Shown here piece by piece: positions 31,816 to 43,921 of a stretch of 64,000 nucleotides of DNA (positions within the stretch are counted from its first letter, which is position 1; each line of letters opens with the position of its first letter). Source of the DNA: Strigops habroptila (Eukaryota; Chordata; Aves; Psittaciformes; Psittacidae); contig NC_044291.2 in NCBI RefSeq assembly GCF_004027225.2, positions 12,222,048 through 12,286,047 on the forward strand, written 5' to 3'. Position numbers and translations under genes: made by a program. Under the pieces are notes generated by a model. The model was not told the DNA's origin and did no database searches. It saw only the letters and a list, made by a program, of their open reading frames with translations.

Positions 31816-32250
31816 TGTTCGGCTGATGGGGGAAGCAACATCATGGGACTAACAACAACTAAGGAGACAGTAAATAACACCAAGGATGCCAGGCTTCAAG
31901 GTAGCAGAGTGGTGCCCAGTGTGGAGCAAGACTGGAACAGAACAGAAGCAAGGACATACCAGCTGCTAACTCAGCACTAGGACCTTGCAAGCATGCGCAA
32001 GCACTGAGGCCATTCAGTAAACACAGTGAGGAAGACTATCAGCAACCACCAGAGACCCCACTCAGCAAGAAAGTGCATGCGTAATTAGGATACAAATATT
32101 ATAATTAGTTCCGAGGAAAAGCTATAAATATGCATGAGTATGCTAAATATACAGCTCCTGTCGGCAAGTGTTGTGTGCACTCACCTTTGCAAAGCTATTC
32201 ACGTGTGCACCCAGCGCTGCAATAAAGAATGCTGCGTTCTGAAACTCCCA
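31816..32250 (+). mobile_element. 3' LTR of the gammaretrovirus-like provirus, right end cut
   Basis: A purine-rich tract (GAGAGAAAGGAA) precedes the LTR start TGTTCGG at 31,816. Inside are a TATA box (CTATAAATA, 32,122-32,130) and AATAAA at 32,221. The expected CA end is not seen. At about 32,245 the sequence passes into the inverted X module. No 5' LTR is present in the window. Confidence 0.65.
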
Positions 32251-33660
32251 CTTGCTGAGCGAACGGCTGCTGGTGCTGAGTTCCCGGCTGGCTTTAAACA
32301 CCGATCCTGTCCTGGCCCCTTTGCTGTGGCAGCAGGGGCTGGACGTTTGCACTCTTGGAGCTCAGCTCTTTGTATGGGCACAGAGCTGGAAGCAGCATTA
32401 TTTGGCTGAGGAAGTGCAGCTCCCGAGTGTTGCTGGGGCTGGGGCAGTGCTTGCCAAGGGCAGGGGAGGCCCAGCAACAGCTTTCTGTCTTCGTGCTGTT
32501 GCGCTGGGAGCACAGGGGCTCCTGTGGGCATTGCCACAGTCCAGATACTGCAGGTGCAGCCAGAGCCCACCAGCTCCTTCCCACATTCTGGAATGCCTGG
32601 CAGGTGATTGCAGGCATCAGCTGTACCTGCCAGGGCCTCCTCCTTCTTACACAATGGACAATGCTCTTCCTAGAGCCTTGCCAGAGCCCCAATTTCCTCT
32701 CTTGTCTGCCAGAATTCCTGGTGGGCATAACTTAGTCCGTGAGCGACACTGCTGCCTTCTACATAGCCTGGAGGGCTTCCATTGCTGGAACCCAAGAGTT
32801 CACATGGTGCCTTCTGGAATGCCCGGCACAGGGATCACTAGAACCTGCCAGGACCTGCCACCTTTTGCAATGCCCGGTGGGCTTCTGGGCTGTGCCTGCG
32901 CCTGCCAGGGCCTTTGTCACCTTCCAGAATGCATTGCCAGAGCCCAGCAGAAAACTGGAGCCTCCCGCAATGCACGGCGCTGGCCTGGGCTTTGCCAGGG
33001 ACACCTCCTGCCTTGCACAATGCCCGGTGGGCTTCCATGCACGTTGCCGGAGCCAGGCAGGTCCCCTTGTGCTGAGCTCCCAGTGACAGCACCAGCAGCT
33101 GCACTGCCCAGGGGCTGCTCCTGCCCTCACACCTTCTCAGCACCTCTCACACCAGCAGCTCCTGCACACACAAGGCTCCTGCTTCACCCCCAGCACCTCT
33201 GCAGGCAGAGCTGAGCTCCAACCACATGAATAAGCCCAGGGCTGCCTCCTCACCTCTCCCCTGCTCCTCCAGCTGGGATGGCACCAGCACGTCTCCTGAC
33301 AGCTTCTCCTCCCTTTAGAGCACGCACCCACAATGTGTTTCAAGCAAACACTAAAGTAGGATTGAAAAGTCAAAGAACACATACCTGGATGCGCAGGGCA
33401 GCCAGGGGAGATGCAGCCTCCTGACGGAGGGGTCTCCTCTGCACTGGTTACTGCAGGGCTCTCGCTCCTTAAATAGCCCACGGTCACCGGGGGGCGGGGG
33501 GGGAGGGCCGTCACAATGGGCATCTCCACAGCGACCACCACGGCTTTGTGATGGCGGCAGCATCGTGCCCATGGCCACTGGGCACTCAGGGGTTGGGACT
33601 CGGTGAGCTTCAAGGTCCCTTCACCCCAAACCAGTCTGTGACTCTATGACTGTAAAATAC
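32245..33660 (-). promoter_or_regulatory. X module copy 4, inverted, with expanded minisatellite
   Basis: Read on the minus strand the TATA box is at 33,475-33,468, and exon 1 runs from about 33,458 to 33,385 with donor GTATGTG. The minisatellite is longer than in other copies (about 33,080 to 32,540), with roughly eight or nine CAATGCCCGG / GAATGCC-type cores. Upstream it is joined, after a deletion of the usual flank, to a short CR1 tail (about 33,600-33,655). The inner end carries only ~50 bases of the ERVL LTR piece. A 320-codon plus-strand frame across it is GC-driven and lacks any domain. Confidence 0.6.
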
Positions 33661-34800
33661 GATCTGCTTTTGGACGCAGAAGTGCTCTCATCAGTGAGTC
33701 AGCCCCAGAAGCAGGGGCAGACATTTGTGCAGGAACATCCTGTCTCTGCTGGTGCCCACGGAAGAGGCCAGTGGAGAGCGTTCAGGGCACGGCAGGCTGC
33801 AGAACAGCCAGGCTCAAGGGCACCACTGCCACCTCCTCTGAAAGAAGCCCAAGGGCTGAGGCTCTGCAGTCTCTCCTTTCCCCTGCACCACCCTTGGCTT
33901 TCAGCCCCACAGCAGAGCCCTTTTGCAGCCGCTTCTCAGCACTTGTTCGTAGCTGGCAGCTTCCAGACGCAGTTCTGCCTCTGCTGGAGCCGAGAGCAAT
34001 GGCCCAGCCCGTGCTGCGGGGTGTGCAGCGCTCTGATGGCACCATCCAGTGACTGCAGGGCTCGGCAGCGCTGGCAGGAGCAGACATGTGGGGCCTGACC
34101 CTGCTCCCGGGGCAGACGAGGGTGAGTTCCAGCCCTTGGTGTTTCTTGGCAGGAACCTTCGCCTCCGGCTTCCCCTCCGCATGCACCGCTGCCATGACAC
34201 CGCCCGGCGCGGGGGGAAGACGGCAGAGCCGGCGCCACGGAGAGCAGGGCGGGAAGGGGCGGGGCGCGGCGTGTGTGGGGGCGGGAGAGCGGGGGATGTG
34301 GAGGGGAGAGGCCGGGATGGAGCCGGGATGGAGCCGGGATGGAGCCGGAAGGAGCCGGGCAGGAGCGGGGTGAGCGGGGCTGTGGCACGGGTTGAGAGGG
34401 AAGGGCAGGGCTGTGGGTTGGGATGGAGCCGGGTGGCAGGGGGTCGGGAGCAGGGCTGCAGTGGGGGGGGGTCAGGGCTGTGGGGCGGGATGGAGCACGG
34501 TGGGCAGGGGGTACAGCAGGGATGCAGTGGGGGGAGGTGGGCTGGGCTGTGCCAGGAGGGGACGGGCAGTGGGGCCTGAGCCAGCAGGGTAAGTGCAGGC
34601 AGGGATGGAGCCCACGCTGGGGCAGGGGCTGGGCATGCTGGGGATGGCGGCAGGACCATTGTGTCCCCCCAGGGCTGGGCTCTCAGGAGGCGGAACCGAG
34701 GTCCTGTGCTTTTGGTGCAGGGGTGCCAAGAGCAGGCGGGTCCTTGAGGAAAGAGTCTCACTGCCTCTTCGCATAAGGTGAAGATCTGATCCACCCACCT
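33661..34800. promoter_or_regulatory. CpG-rich patch with GC box and short tandem repeat
   Basis: Bases about 34,190-34,560 are very GC- and CpG-rich for this window, with a perfect GC box (AGGGGCGGGGCG around 34,256-34,267). Four units of GATGGAGCCGG lie at 34,316-34,352, followed by G-rich units of roughly 60-80 bases. This is CpG-island-like and could be a promoter, but no downstream exon with a recognisable product is seen. Long frames on both strands are composition artefacts. Confidence 0.4.
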
Positions 34801-36169
34801 TGTGTGTCCCGTGCCGCTGTGTGCAGCCCAAGAGAGTTTGGCTGAGAACTGCCACAGCCCTTAAGCACTGTTTTGGGCAACCCAGCCAAGGAGATGGGCA
34901 CCTGCAGGCAACGCTGTGATTATCTCAGCACAGTCCCAGACAGAGCACGGACTAAGGAACTTCTGTGCTGAATCAGTACTGTCTGCGTTGATGACTGCTG
35001 TAAGAGATGTGTCTGGAGGATTAAAGGGTTGGTTGCAGAACGAAATACTTCCAGTGTAGACATGTGTTCTGGCCCTGAGTATCAGTTCTCAAGATGTGGA
35101 GCACATCTTTGTGTATTGTAAAATCTTATTGTATCCAAATGCAATTTGTCATTCTTGAATTGTGTGACATGATAATGACTATGTAAATTATGTGAAATCA
35201 TGTTTGGCACCTGTTTGATAGGTATATTCTTAATGCATACAGAAGCTGAGATAAGCTTAAGCAATGGCTGTCTTGGTTTAGCCCTTTGCAGGACATCTTG
35301 TATCTATTCAGATGGCTGCAATGAAACAAGAGGCTGGCTCCAATGTGCCATTAGGGTGGAGAGACTTCCCTGTTACTCACTCCTACCATGTAGCATTGAT
35401 GTATGATGCTAAAGCTGTTTCCCTGGAACACATGGGAACCAGACTTGAGCAAGGAAGGTCAAAGTGAAATGAAAGCAACAGTGCTCATCTCAAGTTTTGT
35501 TCACATTTCTGTAACAGGAGAATAAGTTGGAATTGGGATGGTTGGTAGGACCGTGCTCCTTTTCAATGTGAAAATCATGCAATGAGAAATAACACTTTAA
35601 AGAATCGGGTGTTCTCTCTTTTAAGGGAAACAAACGAAGACAGGAATCACATGAAAAGACCGTATCTCTCAATGCATTCTTCTGTTCAGAAAAATTATCG
35701 TCTGCCTTTTTGTTTTTCTTCTTTAAAGAGCACTGTGGAGAAAGTGGCGGCTGGCCACTTGGAATCCCTCTTCCAGGGAAGGCTAAACATGAAGTAGACA
35801 CAAATACTCTTCTAGAAATGAAATCAGGTCTGAATAAGAGCTTTGAATTCAGGTAAAAACTTCTCTTACGTGTTCATGTGAAACTTTGAGCCTCAAGACT
35901 TTTGTTTGCGTTTCATGACGATTTTTATGAGGGCACATTTCATTAAGGAACTTAGAAAATTCACCAACATGTTTTGATGCACCAGCTCTACTTGCACTTA
36001 ATTTTATGCATTCAAACACTATTACTGACATATGAGTTGTTTCATACCTGGTAGCGGTCTTGATTGCTTCCAAGATGAAGCTCTTAAGCTGTTGCATTTT
36101 GCTTTGACTGCGAAAACCAGTGCGTGAAAGTATAGTATATTTAATTAATTTCTCATCCACATCCTCTGT
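34801..36169. other. No gene seen
   Basis: A/T-richer unique-looking sequence. The longest frames (about 100 codons) have no recognisable domain. Confidence 0.4.
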
Positions 36170-36620
36170 GGATCATTGGCCTTTACGCACAGCCCAGGAG
36201 ATAACCATCTGAGGCTGAGAGAGCTGGCCGTTTTCAGCCTGGAGAAGAGAAGGCTCCGGGGAGACCTTAGAGCAGCTCCCAGAGCCTAAAGGGGCGATAA
36301 GAAACCTAGAGAGGGGCTTTGGACAAGGGCCTTCAGGGACAGGACAAGGGGGAATGGCTTTAACCTGCCAGAGGGGAGATTGAGATGAGCTCTTAGGCAG
36401 AAGTTCTTCCCTGTGAGGATGGTGGGACACTGGCACAGAGAGCCCAGAGAAGCTGTGGCTGGCCCATCCCTGGCGGTGTTCAAGGCCAGGTTGGACACAG
36501 GGGCTTGGAGCAACCTGCTCTAGTGAAAGGTGTCCCTGCCTGTGGCAGGGGTTGGCAGGGCTCTAAGGTCCCTTCCAACCCAAAGCAGTCTGGGATTTTA
36601 TGATTCTGTGATTTTGTTCA
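36170..36620 (+). mobile_element. CR1 LINE 3' fragment
   Basis: On the plus strand it runs from GGCTGAGAGAGCTGGCCG through the ORF2 end and the GCTTGGAGCAACCTGCTCTA block. It ends with GGGATTTTATGATTCTGTGA at 36,590-36,612. Confidence 0.85.
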
Positions 36621-37379
36621 GTACCTTTAGCACTGGATGTAATTCTTAAATGATGGGCAAAATGAACCCTAGATTCCTTCAAATGTCATACATGTTAGTA
36701 AGGGTAAGAATGGGAAAGTAAATTGTGTTTTATTTGCCAGTGTCAGGAAACATTACAAAATTCAGATTCCTCTTCATCCTGCAACAACAACCACCGCATC
36801 TTCAGGACCTGCTTATGCGTCTCGTTCCAGTGCTAACTAGTGCAGTTAGTTAGTAACTACTCTTATGTCTGTGGAATAAGTAGTGAATTTGATTCAGAAA
36901 TTAAACTTATATTTAAAAATGTAGCATTGTTCATACATAAAGGAAAAACGGGCTTTCAGGGTAAGATGCAGCTGCACGTGGTATGCCAGGAATTCACTCT
37001 ACGGCGGTTCCCGTGGCAATGCTGCTTGACGGAGGATGGAGCGGAGTAGAGATTCTGTGGCCAAGCTTTGTCCCAACACCAGCAGAGATGGGAACTAGGT
37101 GGTACTTAAAACTGATAAGCTGCATACTTCCTACCCTGAGCCAACACTCTGTCATCTTTTGACAAAATGCTGTCCTTTGTGTGAACTTTGCTTCATCATA
37201 ATGCATTTTAATACAAAAACACACCTCCATCTCCAATGCTTCCCACCTCCAAAGCGATACCACCCCTCTTTGAGCATGCTCTTTGAATTTCTTGTGGTAT
37301 ATACCTTTAAAAGCGAAGCGAGAGGATTTTACACCAATAACAATAAAGGTATGTATGACTAGAGTCACTCAAGCTCCAC
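36621..37379. other. No gene seen
   Basis: Unique-looking sequence with no supported gene or repeat. Confidence 0.4.
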
Positions 37380-37970
37380 CTTGAAAGTGAAAAATAGTAT
37401 AAAAATGTCCCAAGGAGTGGGGAATGTTAGGGAAGACATCGTCACGGAGGAGTCGAGGAAGATTCCATCAGCAGATTACCCTTGACTCCTGGGACCGGTC
37501 GATGGGCTAGACCTTTCTTCCCCCCCATAGGGATGCCTTTGGATAAGACTTGCACTGTATCCAGTGCTTCCCTGGGAAAATTAGGAATCTCTATCTAGAG
37601 TTACTTCTTACTTTTATACTTTAAAGCCTGGCTGTGTTATTCATAACTTTGTCACGCGTTTGTATACCCTATTATTTGCACGTGCTTTTGCAGACAGTGT
37701 ATTTATCACCGGCAATCCATAAGAACCTATATCTGTTGCTTCGATAAACTGTACTGTTTAAGTAGCTAATCGTAATAATTCTCTCATTGAACGTGACCAG
37801 ATCCTTCAGTGTGGCCGTGTTAGTTCATGAGCACGATTAGACTGAAGGTGCAGTGCACTATTAGTGCATCTGGAATCGTGATTGTTCAATATATTGAATG
37901 CGACCGGACTGATAGTGGTAAATTGGGCATCACTCAGAATCTAAGCCCAGCTGCACCCAGCCCCTCTAAT
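37380..37970 (+). other. Possible LTR-like segment, unclassified
   Basis: A TATAAAAAT (37,398-37,406) precedes a GC-richer stretch and then an A/T-rich part with several short CAGTGCACTATTAGTGC-type palindromic words. The layout recalls an LTR. I cannot find matching ends, a poly(A) signal in the right place or a second copy, so this is only a suggestion. Confidence 0.2.
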
Positions 37971-38039
37971 ATCTGAGGACCAGCTGGAACGCAAGGGGGT
38001 TTATTTTCTGCCAAATTGTCTTACCTTTTAGCGCAACAA

Positions 38040-38760
38040 TGTCATAGTTGTGGAAGATCCATCATGCCTGAAACCTTAAACAGTGGCAGGTGTGGGCATA
38101 AATGTAAGAGCACCAAGTTTTTACAGTAATGCCCGTAACTGTCTCCTCTAAAGTCTTCCCAAGAGATAATAACCTGATCTAACAAGTCAGTGGTGTAATT
38201 TTTCCCCTGTATCGTCAGAAAGATGTCTTCTCTGGGGCAATGTTGATGTTGATTCTCAGTCAAGTGATGACTGAGAATATTCACCACCTCTTTAGATTAG
38301 GTTCATAATTAGGAGGATTTCAACTCCTACAATTGAGAGCAGCTTTTCAATTTTACTGAAAACTAACTTAGTGCCTTTCTGGCCTAGTTTTAGTTGTCAG
38401 TAAAGTCACTCTTTCCAGTTGTCTCCATACTTTCTCAATAGCCTTTGATCTGTAAGGATCAGTACCAGCAGCTGTGGCTATCAGTTGCTATGTTTCTAGT
38501 GACTGCTGCTGTAGACTCTAACCAGGAAAACACTGAAAACCTCCTGATAACCTTAATGACATGATGTGATGCAGCTTTTTCTTCAGATGGCACCATGTCT
38601 TGAATGCAGACACCCCCTGCCAGTGAATACACCCTCTTGCATTGGATGTGGGTCACCAATAGCTCCACAGCTGCAGCCCTGAACCAACATCTGCGTAAAG
38701 GTAATTGACAATAAATCTACCAAAACAGCAATTTACCTGCTGGCATGCATTTTTCTAACA
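38040..38760 (-). other. Possible decayed coding sequence on the minus strand, unrecognised
   Basis: Two consecutive open stretches (38,287-38,042 and 38,668-38,459) have protein-like composition, for example CPREDIFLTIQGKNYTTDLL in the first. They might be the remains of a retroelement or host gene. No motif identifies a family. Confidence 0.2.
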
Positions 38761-40817
38761 GATGACTTCATTAAAAATAGTTTGATCCAGCTGGGGTTTC
38801 TGTAATTACATGATGACAGCTTTAAGGGTTAGTAGGATTCAAACCACCTTGAATAGAAATAAGCATTAAAGGTGCACCAGATAAGCTCAGAAAGGCATCT
38901 TGAAGAGCACAGGAGGTAGCAGTGTGAAAGACAGGAACATGTGCACTTGTGTTCAGTAGGGAGATATTCTGTGATTCTATCATTTATGGCCTTAGTATTG
39001 CTGAACATTTTAAGTTTATTAAATACATCCTCATTACTCTGCTTCCCTCATTTGATTGTAAGTGCTTAGCACAGATGGGCTGGCAGGACTGGGGCAGCGG
39101 GGAGATGCCCAAAATGCTCAAGCGCAGTATTAGTCAGTGATCCAAAAGTGCTGGTGGGCTTAACTAGACAAAATCTACCCTCCAGAATACTCCCTCCCGA
39201 AGGGTATGGGGACCCAGGTAGGGGCCGTCCTCAACCCCTCCAGTCAGGGAAAGGGTGTGAGAAGGAGCGAACTGATACTACATGTCCACGATTGGTAGAT
39301 CATAGACACTGCCCCACATTGGATGTTTTCTGGCAGTCCTGATGCAGGTGCAAAGGCAGTCCTGAACTATTTGGTGGCAACCATCAAAACAGCAGACTCA
39401 TTATTCTCAGCCCTGGTGGAATCTCGCTTGTTAACAGTGACTGTGGTAGGGCACCCTCAGGGGGATAAGAATCGTTTTCCTTGCAGATACTGGACTTTCT
39501 GTTTTGTGTGAGTGCAGTGACTAAGCAAACTGACACTAGTCTATACAAACGTGGAGGTATTGATGCTGGATCTCCCGAGGGAACTGTACCATACTTTAAA
39601 ATGAATTGTCACCAAGATCCATGGATTTGTGATGAGCAGGCACTATGGCCTAACTAAAACCTGAAGCCCACAGCACACGCTTGAAGGATCTCTTCTATCT
39701 GCAGGGCTGAATAACCACAGCACTTTGTAAGATCAAGTCCTCTTCTTATTAGTGTTGTTCATAGTTTGCAGGTACTAAGTGAAATGTATTCTTTCTCTAT
39801 TTAAAAGGGCAAAGTAATTTGTCAGGCGCGTGGCACAGGAAATCTTCACCATAAACACTGTGTGACTTGTGAAAACAAGCTGCCTGCAATACAGACGCTG
39901 AGGCTTCTTCCATCAATCACACTAGGGTTAATCAAATCAAAGCACAACATTCTTTTTCTCTGGAAAACTGAAGTCATAGCCCTGCGTCCCTGCGTTACAA
40001 AAGCAGAGATTCCCTCCCTCATGAGATATTCCAGCCCAGTACTCCCACAGATCCTCCATCACAAATGTCCAGCTAAACAGAAGCGTACCTGTGAGTTCCT
40101 CCTGTGGAAGTCAGGATTGTGTGTGCCATTGTGAAAGCTCAGAAGGCTCTTAGAAAACAGTCTTGGCTCCAAGGGAGTTTTGTTTGTGTGCAGATTCTTT
40201 TCAAGTGCAGTAGCAAACTTGAGTGTCTACATCAGGAAGAGAATTTTTGTTGTTTTCCATTATTTTGTGAAAATAAAATATTCTTTTCCATTATTTTTCT
40301 TCTCTCCATTTGCTGCTTCGTCTTCGTGCATACAGCTACTCTGCTTGGATTAGGCTGTGACTCTGTGTAACGGATGGGAACCTAGCTGAGAGCTGATTCC
40401 CTCTCATGACTGAGAGACATAATACAGGATGTTTGTGTCACAGTGTATTGGGGAGAGTATATATGTGTATGTTCATGGTGACTGTTTGTCGGAAAGAGGC
40501 AGGAAAACATGAGGGTACAGCTCTTCTATGAGCTTCCCACTTGGGCATGCCGGGGTGCCTGGCCAACGCTCTCGACACAGCCAACACTGAGGTGATGAGA
40601 AGCTGCATGGCCCCACGAGTAAATGGTGACAGAGCTGGCAGAAAGCCAGTTGTGTTACTAAGGGTATGAAAGCAGGACCCTCTTGTAGCCCAACCCGAGG
40701 CCTCACCTATGGGTGGACGCACCGTGTAGGAACTTTCCCAGTTACCTGAGACTCCTTGCATCGGCTCCAATGGGGCTTCCCAGCTGCAGTGTGGGCCTGG
40801 AGGATGACTCGGTGGTG
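38761..40817. other. No gene seen
   Basis: Mixed sequence. Frames of 60-110 codons have no domain. No repeat copy was noticed elsewhere in the window. Confidence 0.35.
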
Positions 40818-40935
40818 ATTCGTAGAATCATAGAAGAGTTAGGGTTGGAAAGGACCTTAAGATCATCTAGTTCCAACTCCCCTCCCATGGGCATGAACAC
40901 CACACACTAACCCATGTCACCCAAATTGGTGATGT
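40818..40935 (-). mobile_element. CR1 LINE 3' terminal fragment
   Basis: The 3' end GTAGAATCATAGAAGAGTTA is followed by GGTTGGAAAGGACCTTAAGA and about 80 bases of the typical region. It resembles the tail of the long CR1 at 60.4 kb. Confidence 0.8.
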
Positions 40936-41289
40936 ATTTCTTCTTAATCTCTGTTCTCTCTGTGCAGTAATGATTTGATGCATTATTCATTTTCCTCTGT
41001 ACTTTACTTACATATGTATATATATAATTTGCTTTATTGTACTTATTTGCTATATATAGAGAGATATATACCTGATTTGCATTAGTGTGCTTATTTGCTT
41101 TAGTGTGCTTGTTTAATAAACTGTAGCTTGTGGTCATTTTGTGGTGTACCCTGCCTGTTTTAGCAGAACAGGCCTAAACCTAACACCTCAGTTGTAAAGA
41201 TTGTATAGATGAAGCTTTTTTCCATGCTGAACTATTTTCCATACTTTTTCACCACCATGGACGAAGACATAACAATCTTTTGGCCACGG

Positions 41290-41890
41290 GGTGCTGTGGG
41301 AGACCGTATTTTAAGCTGACTGTCTCAAAGCTTGTTTGCAATCCTGGTGAGCTCACTGTGAGATGTACAATTGAGCCAAGCTCAGCTGCTGTGAACAGAT
41401 AAGGAACAAGCAGCCACCCAAAACCAGTCTCGACCCAGGTCAAGGCAGGCACATCGCTGTGGAGGATGTGCCTGGGCATGGGTGACCCCCAACCTCCCAA
41501 GGCATGTGCAGCCCACAGCAAATGATCAGGCAGTGTTGGCATGCACCCCGCGTGCGCCCCTCGGGACCAGCGTGCCAGGACTGAGAGCATGCACAGGAAT
41601 GCACTAAGACCCTATAAAAGACTGTGATCCAATGGCGAGTGGAATCCCCCCCCACAGTACCCGGAGACTACAGACCAGCGGGATACCTCTGGATCCATGG
41701 TGGTGACTGTCTCTTGCTGCAACTCTATCCCGAATGTTTGCCAGATTTCCTTCTTTTCTATTTTCTCCCCCTTTCCTATTGCAGTTTTCTTACCACAGTA
41801 AATAACTACTTTGTATAGATAAGTAAGCAATAAATCTCTTTGATTAGTGGCACTTGACCTCGTTTGTGTCTTAATCTCTCTCTGGGTATA
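41290..41890 (+). mobile_element. Isolated retroviral LTR
   Basis: LTR features are a TATA box (CTATAAAAGA at about 41,613), a pyrimidine-rich tract (41,740-41,780), AATAAA (41,830-41,835), TTGACCTCGTTTGTGTCTTAAT and an end ...GGGTATAACA at 41,891. It is related to the LTR at 12.8-13.4 kb through the last block. The left end (TGTGGGAGACC near 41,296) is a guess. The upstream A/T-rich 40,940-41,290 and downstream 41,892-42,325 stretches hold no recognisable gene. Confidence 0.6.
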
Positions 41891-42325
41891 ACAAAGAATC
41901 TCCCTGCAGTGGGGGGGACAAGCCGATGGCAGGAGGGTTCGAGCCCCCATCCCCCCTGGCCACAGGGCAGTGGCTGCAGACACCAGGAGCCTGGAGCACA
42001 TGCTGAGCCCACAGCAAGGTAGAGGGCTGCCCGGGGACCTTTTCTTTTGGGTTGTCCTCTCTGCCCAGGCTCCATGGCTGCCCGACTCAACCGCATGTGC
42101 CTGGGGTGACACCACAGCCCAATGGCCCCCAAAGTGTGAAGAGAGCACGAGAACCACCTCTGCTTAACAGCTTCTTCCTGAAAAGCAGCAGGGAAAGGGA
42201 GGAGGTAAAGGCTTCCCCCCATTTTCCTCTCTGCTCCCCTGAGCCCACCAGAGAAGAGACTTTGCAAGGACAGGGGTGAAGGAGAAACTACAGAGTCCAA
42301 GGGCAGTCCAAGGAAGGCAAGTGGA

Positions 42326-43150
42326 GGTGAGCTTGAGAGCTGGGCCACTGCAGACCTCATGGAGTTCAACAAGGCCAAGTGCAAGGTCCTGCCCCTGGGT
42401 CGGGGAAATCCCAAGCACAGTTCCAGGCCTGGCGGAGGCTGGATTGAGAGCAGCCCTGAGGAGAAGGACTTGGGGTGTTGATTGATGAGAAGCTCAACAT
42501 GAGCCGGCAAAGTGATCTTGCAGCCCAAAACCATCTGCATGCTGGGCATCCAAAGAGGCGTGAGCAGCAGGTCGAGGGAGGGGATTCTCTCCCTCTGCTA
42601 CGCTATGGGGAGATTCCCCCTGCAGTCCTTATCCAGCTCTGGGGCAACAGCACAAGAGGGACATGGAGCTGCTGGAGCGAGTCCAGAGGAGAGCACAGTG
42701 CTGCTGCAAGCACTGGAGCAGCTCTGCTCTGGAGACAGGATGAGAGAGCTGGGCTGGTTGAGCCTGGAGAAGTGAAGGCTCCTTAAGGGGAGACCTTGTA
42801 ACAGTCTTCTAATACCTAAAGGGTGCGTACAAGAAAGCTAGAGAGGGACTTTTTACAAGGTCCTGTACTGACAGGACAAGGGGGAATGGCTTTAAAGTAA
42901 AAAAGGGCAGATTTAGATTAGTCATTAGGAAGAAATTCTTTACTATGACAGTGGTGAGGCACTGGCACAGGGTGCCCAGAGAAGCTGTGGCTGCCCCATC
43001 CCTGGCAGTGTTCAAGGCCAGGTTGGACACAGGGCTTTGGAGCAACCTGTTCTACTGGAAGGTGTCCCTGCCTGTGGCAGGGGGTTGGAACTGGATGAGC
43101 TTTAAGGTCCCTTCCAAACCAAAATAGTCTGGGATTCCATGATTCTCTGA
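42326..43150 (+). mobile_element. CR1 LINE fragment (late reverse transcriptase to 3' tail)
   Basis: Plus-strand decayed ORF2 starts near GACCTCATGGAGTTCAACAA and continues to the tail GGGATTCCATGATTCTCTGA (43,131-43,150), with internal deletions. X copy 5 follows at once. Confidence 0.8.
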
Positions 43151-43880
43151 TGTGCGAATGTCAGTCACTCTCCACTTCTCGTAGGTGGACGTGACGCCCT
43201 GTTCATTACCCAGGTTGAGCTGTGACCCCTTGCATGCTCCACCTCCGGAGGAAAGGCACTGAGGAAGAGCAGCCCGTGAGGGACCTCCCCGAGCTGGCTG
43301 GGCAGAGGCTGGTCCCCCTGCAGCGACTCCCAGAGCACCCCTGGGTGCCCAGTGGCCATGGGCACGATGCTGCCGCCATCACAAAGCCGTGGCGGTCGCT
43401 GTGGAGATGCCCATTGTGACGGGGGCCCCTCCAGTGAGCGTGGGCTATTTAAGGAGCGAGAGCCCTGCAGGAACCAGTGCAGAGGAGACCCCTCCCTCGG
43501 GAGGCTGCATCTCCCCTGGCTGCCCTGCGCATCCAGGTACGTGTTCTTTGACTTTTCAATCCTACTTTAGTGTTCGCTTGAAACACGTTGTGGGTGCGTG
43601 CTCTAAAGGGAGGAGAAGCTGTCAGGAGATGTGCTGGTGCCATCCCAGCTGGAGGAGCAGGGGAGAGGTGAGGAGGAGGCCCTGGGCTTGTTCATGTGCT
43701 TGGAGCTCAGCTCTGGCTGCAGAGGTGCTGGGGGCGAAGCAGGAGCCTTGTGTGTGCAGGAGCTGCTGGTGTGAGAGGTGCTGAGAAGGTGTGAGGGCAG
43801 GAGCAGCCCCTGGGCAGTGCAGCTGCTGGTGCTGTCCCTGGGAGCTCAGCACAAGGGCACCTGCCTGGCTCCGGCAGCGC
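43151..43880 (+). promoter_or_regulatory. X module copy 5: TATA promoter, exon 1, splice donor
   Basis: The TATA box is at 43,446-43,453 and exon 1 runs from about 43,465 to 43,536 with donor GTACGTG. The ~290-base upstream part (from ATGTGCGAATGTCAGTCACT) is complete. The minisatellite is lost. At 43,882 the module passes directly into the acceptor side of the terminal exon below, so a promoter, a donor, an acceptor and a poly(A) signal lie in order within ~700 bases. Confidence 0.6.
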
Positions 43881-43921
43881 GCGTGGAAGCCCACCGTGCA
43901 CCCCAAACCCAAGCCCCGCAG

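Noticed and set aside
32252-33214. 320-codon plus-strand frame across X copy 4
   Set aside because: Low-complexity Ala/Pro/Cys-rich translation of a GC-rich minisatellite; not preserved in the other X copies.
33901-34794. 297-codon minus-strand frame in the CpG-rich patch
   Set aside because: Pro/Ser-rich, overlaps equally long frames on the other strand; explained by composition and tandem repeats.
41920-41950. tRNA-like T-arm (GGTTCGAGCCCCC) after the LTR
   Set aside because: No matching A box, acceptor stem or anticodon arm upstream; probably chance GC-rich palindrome.
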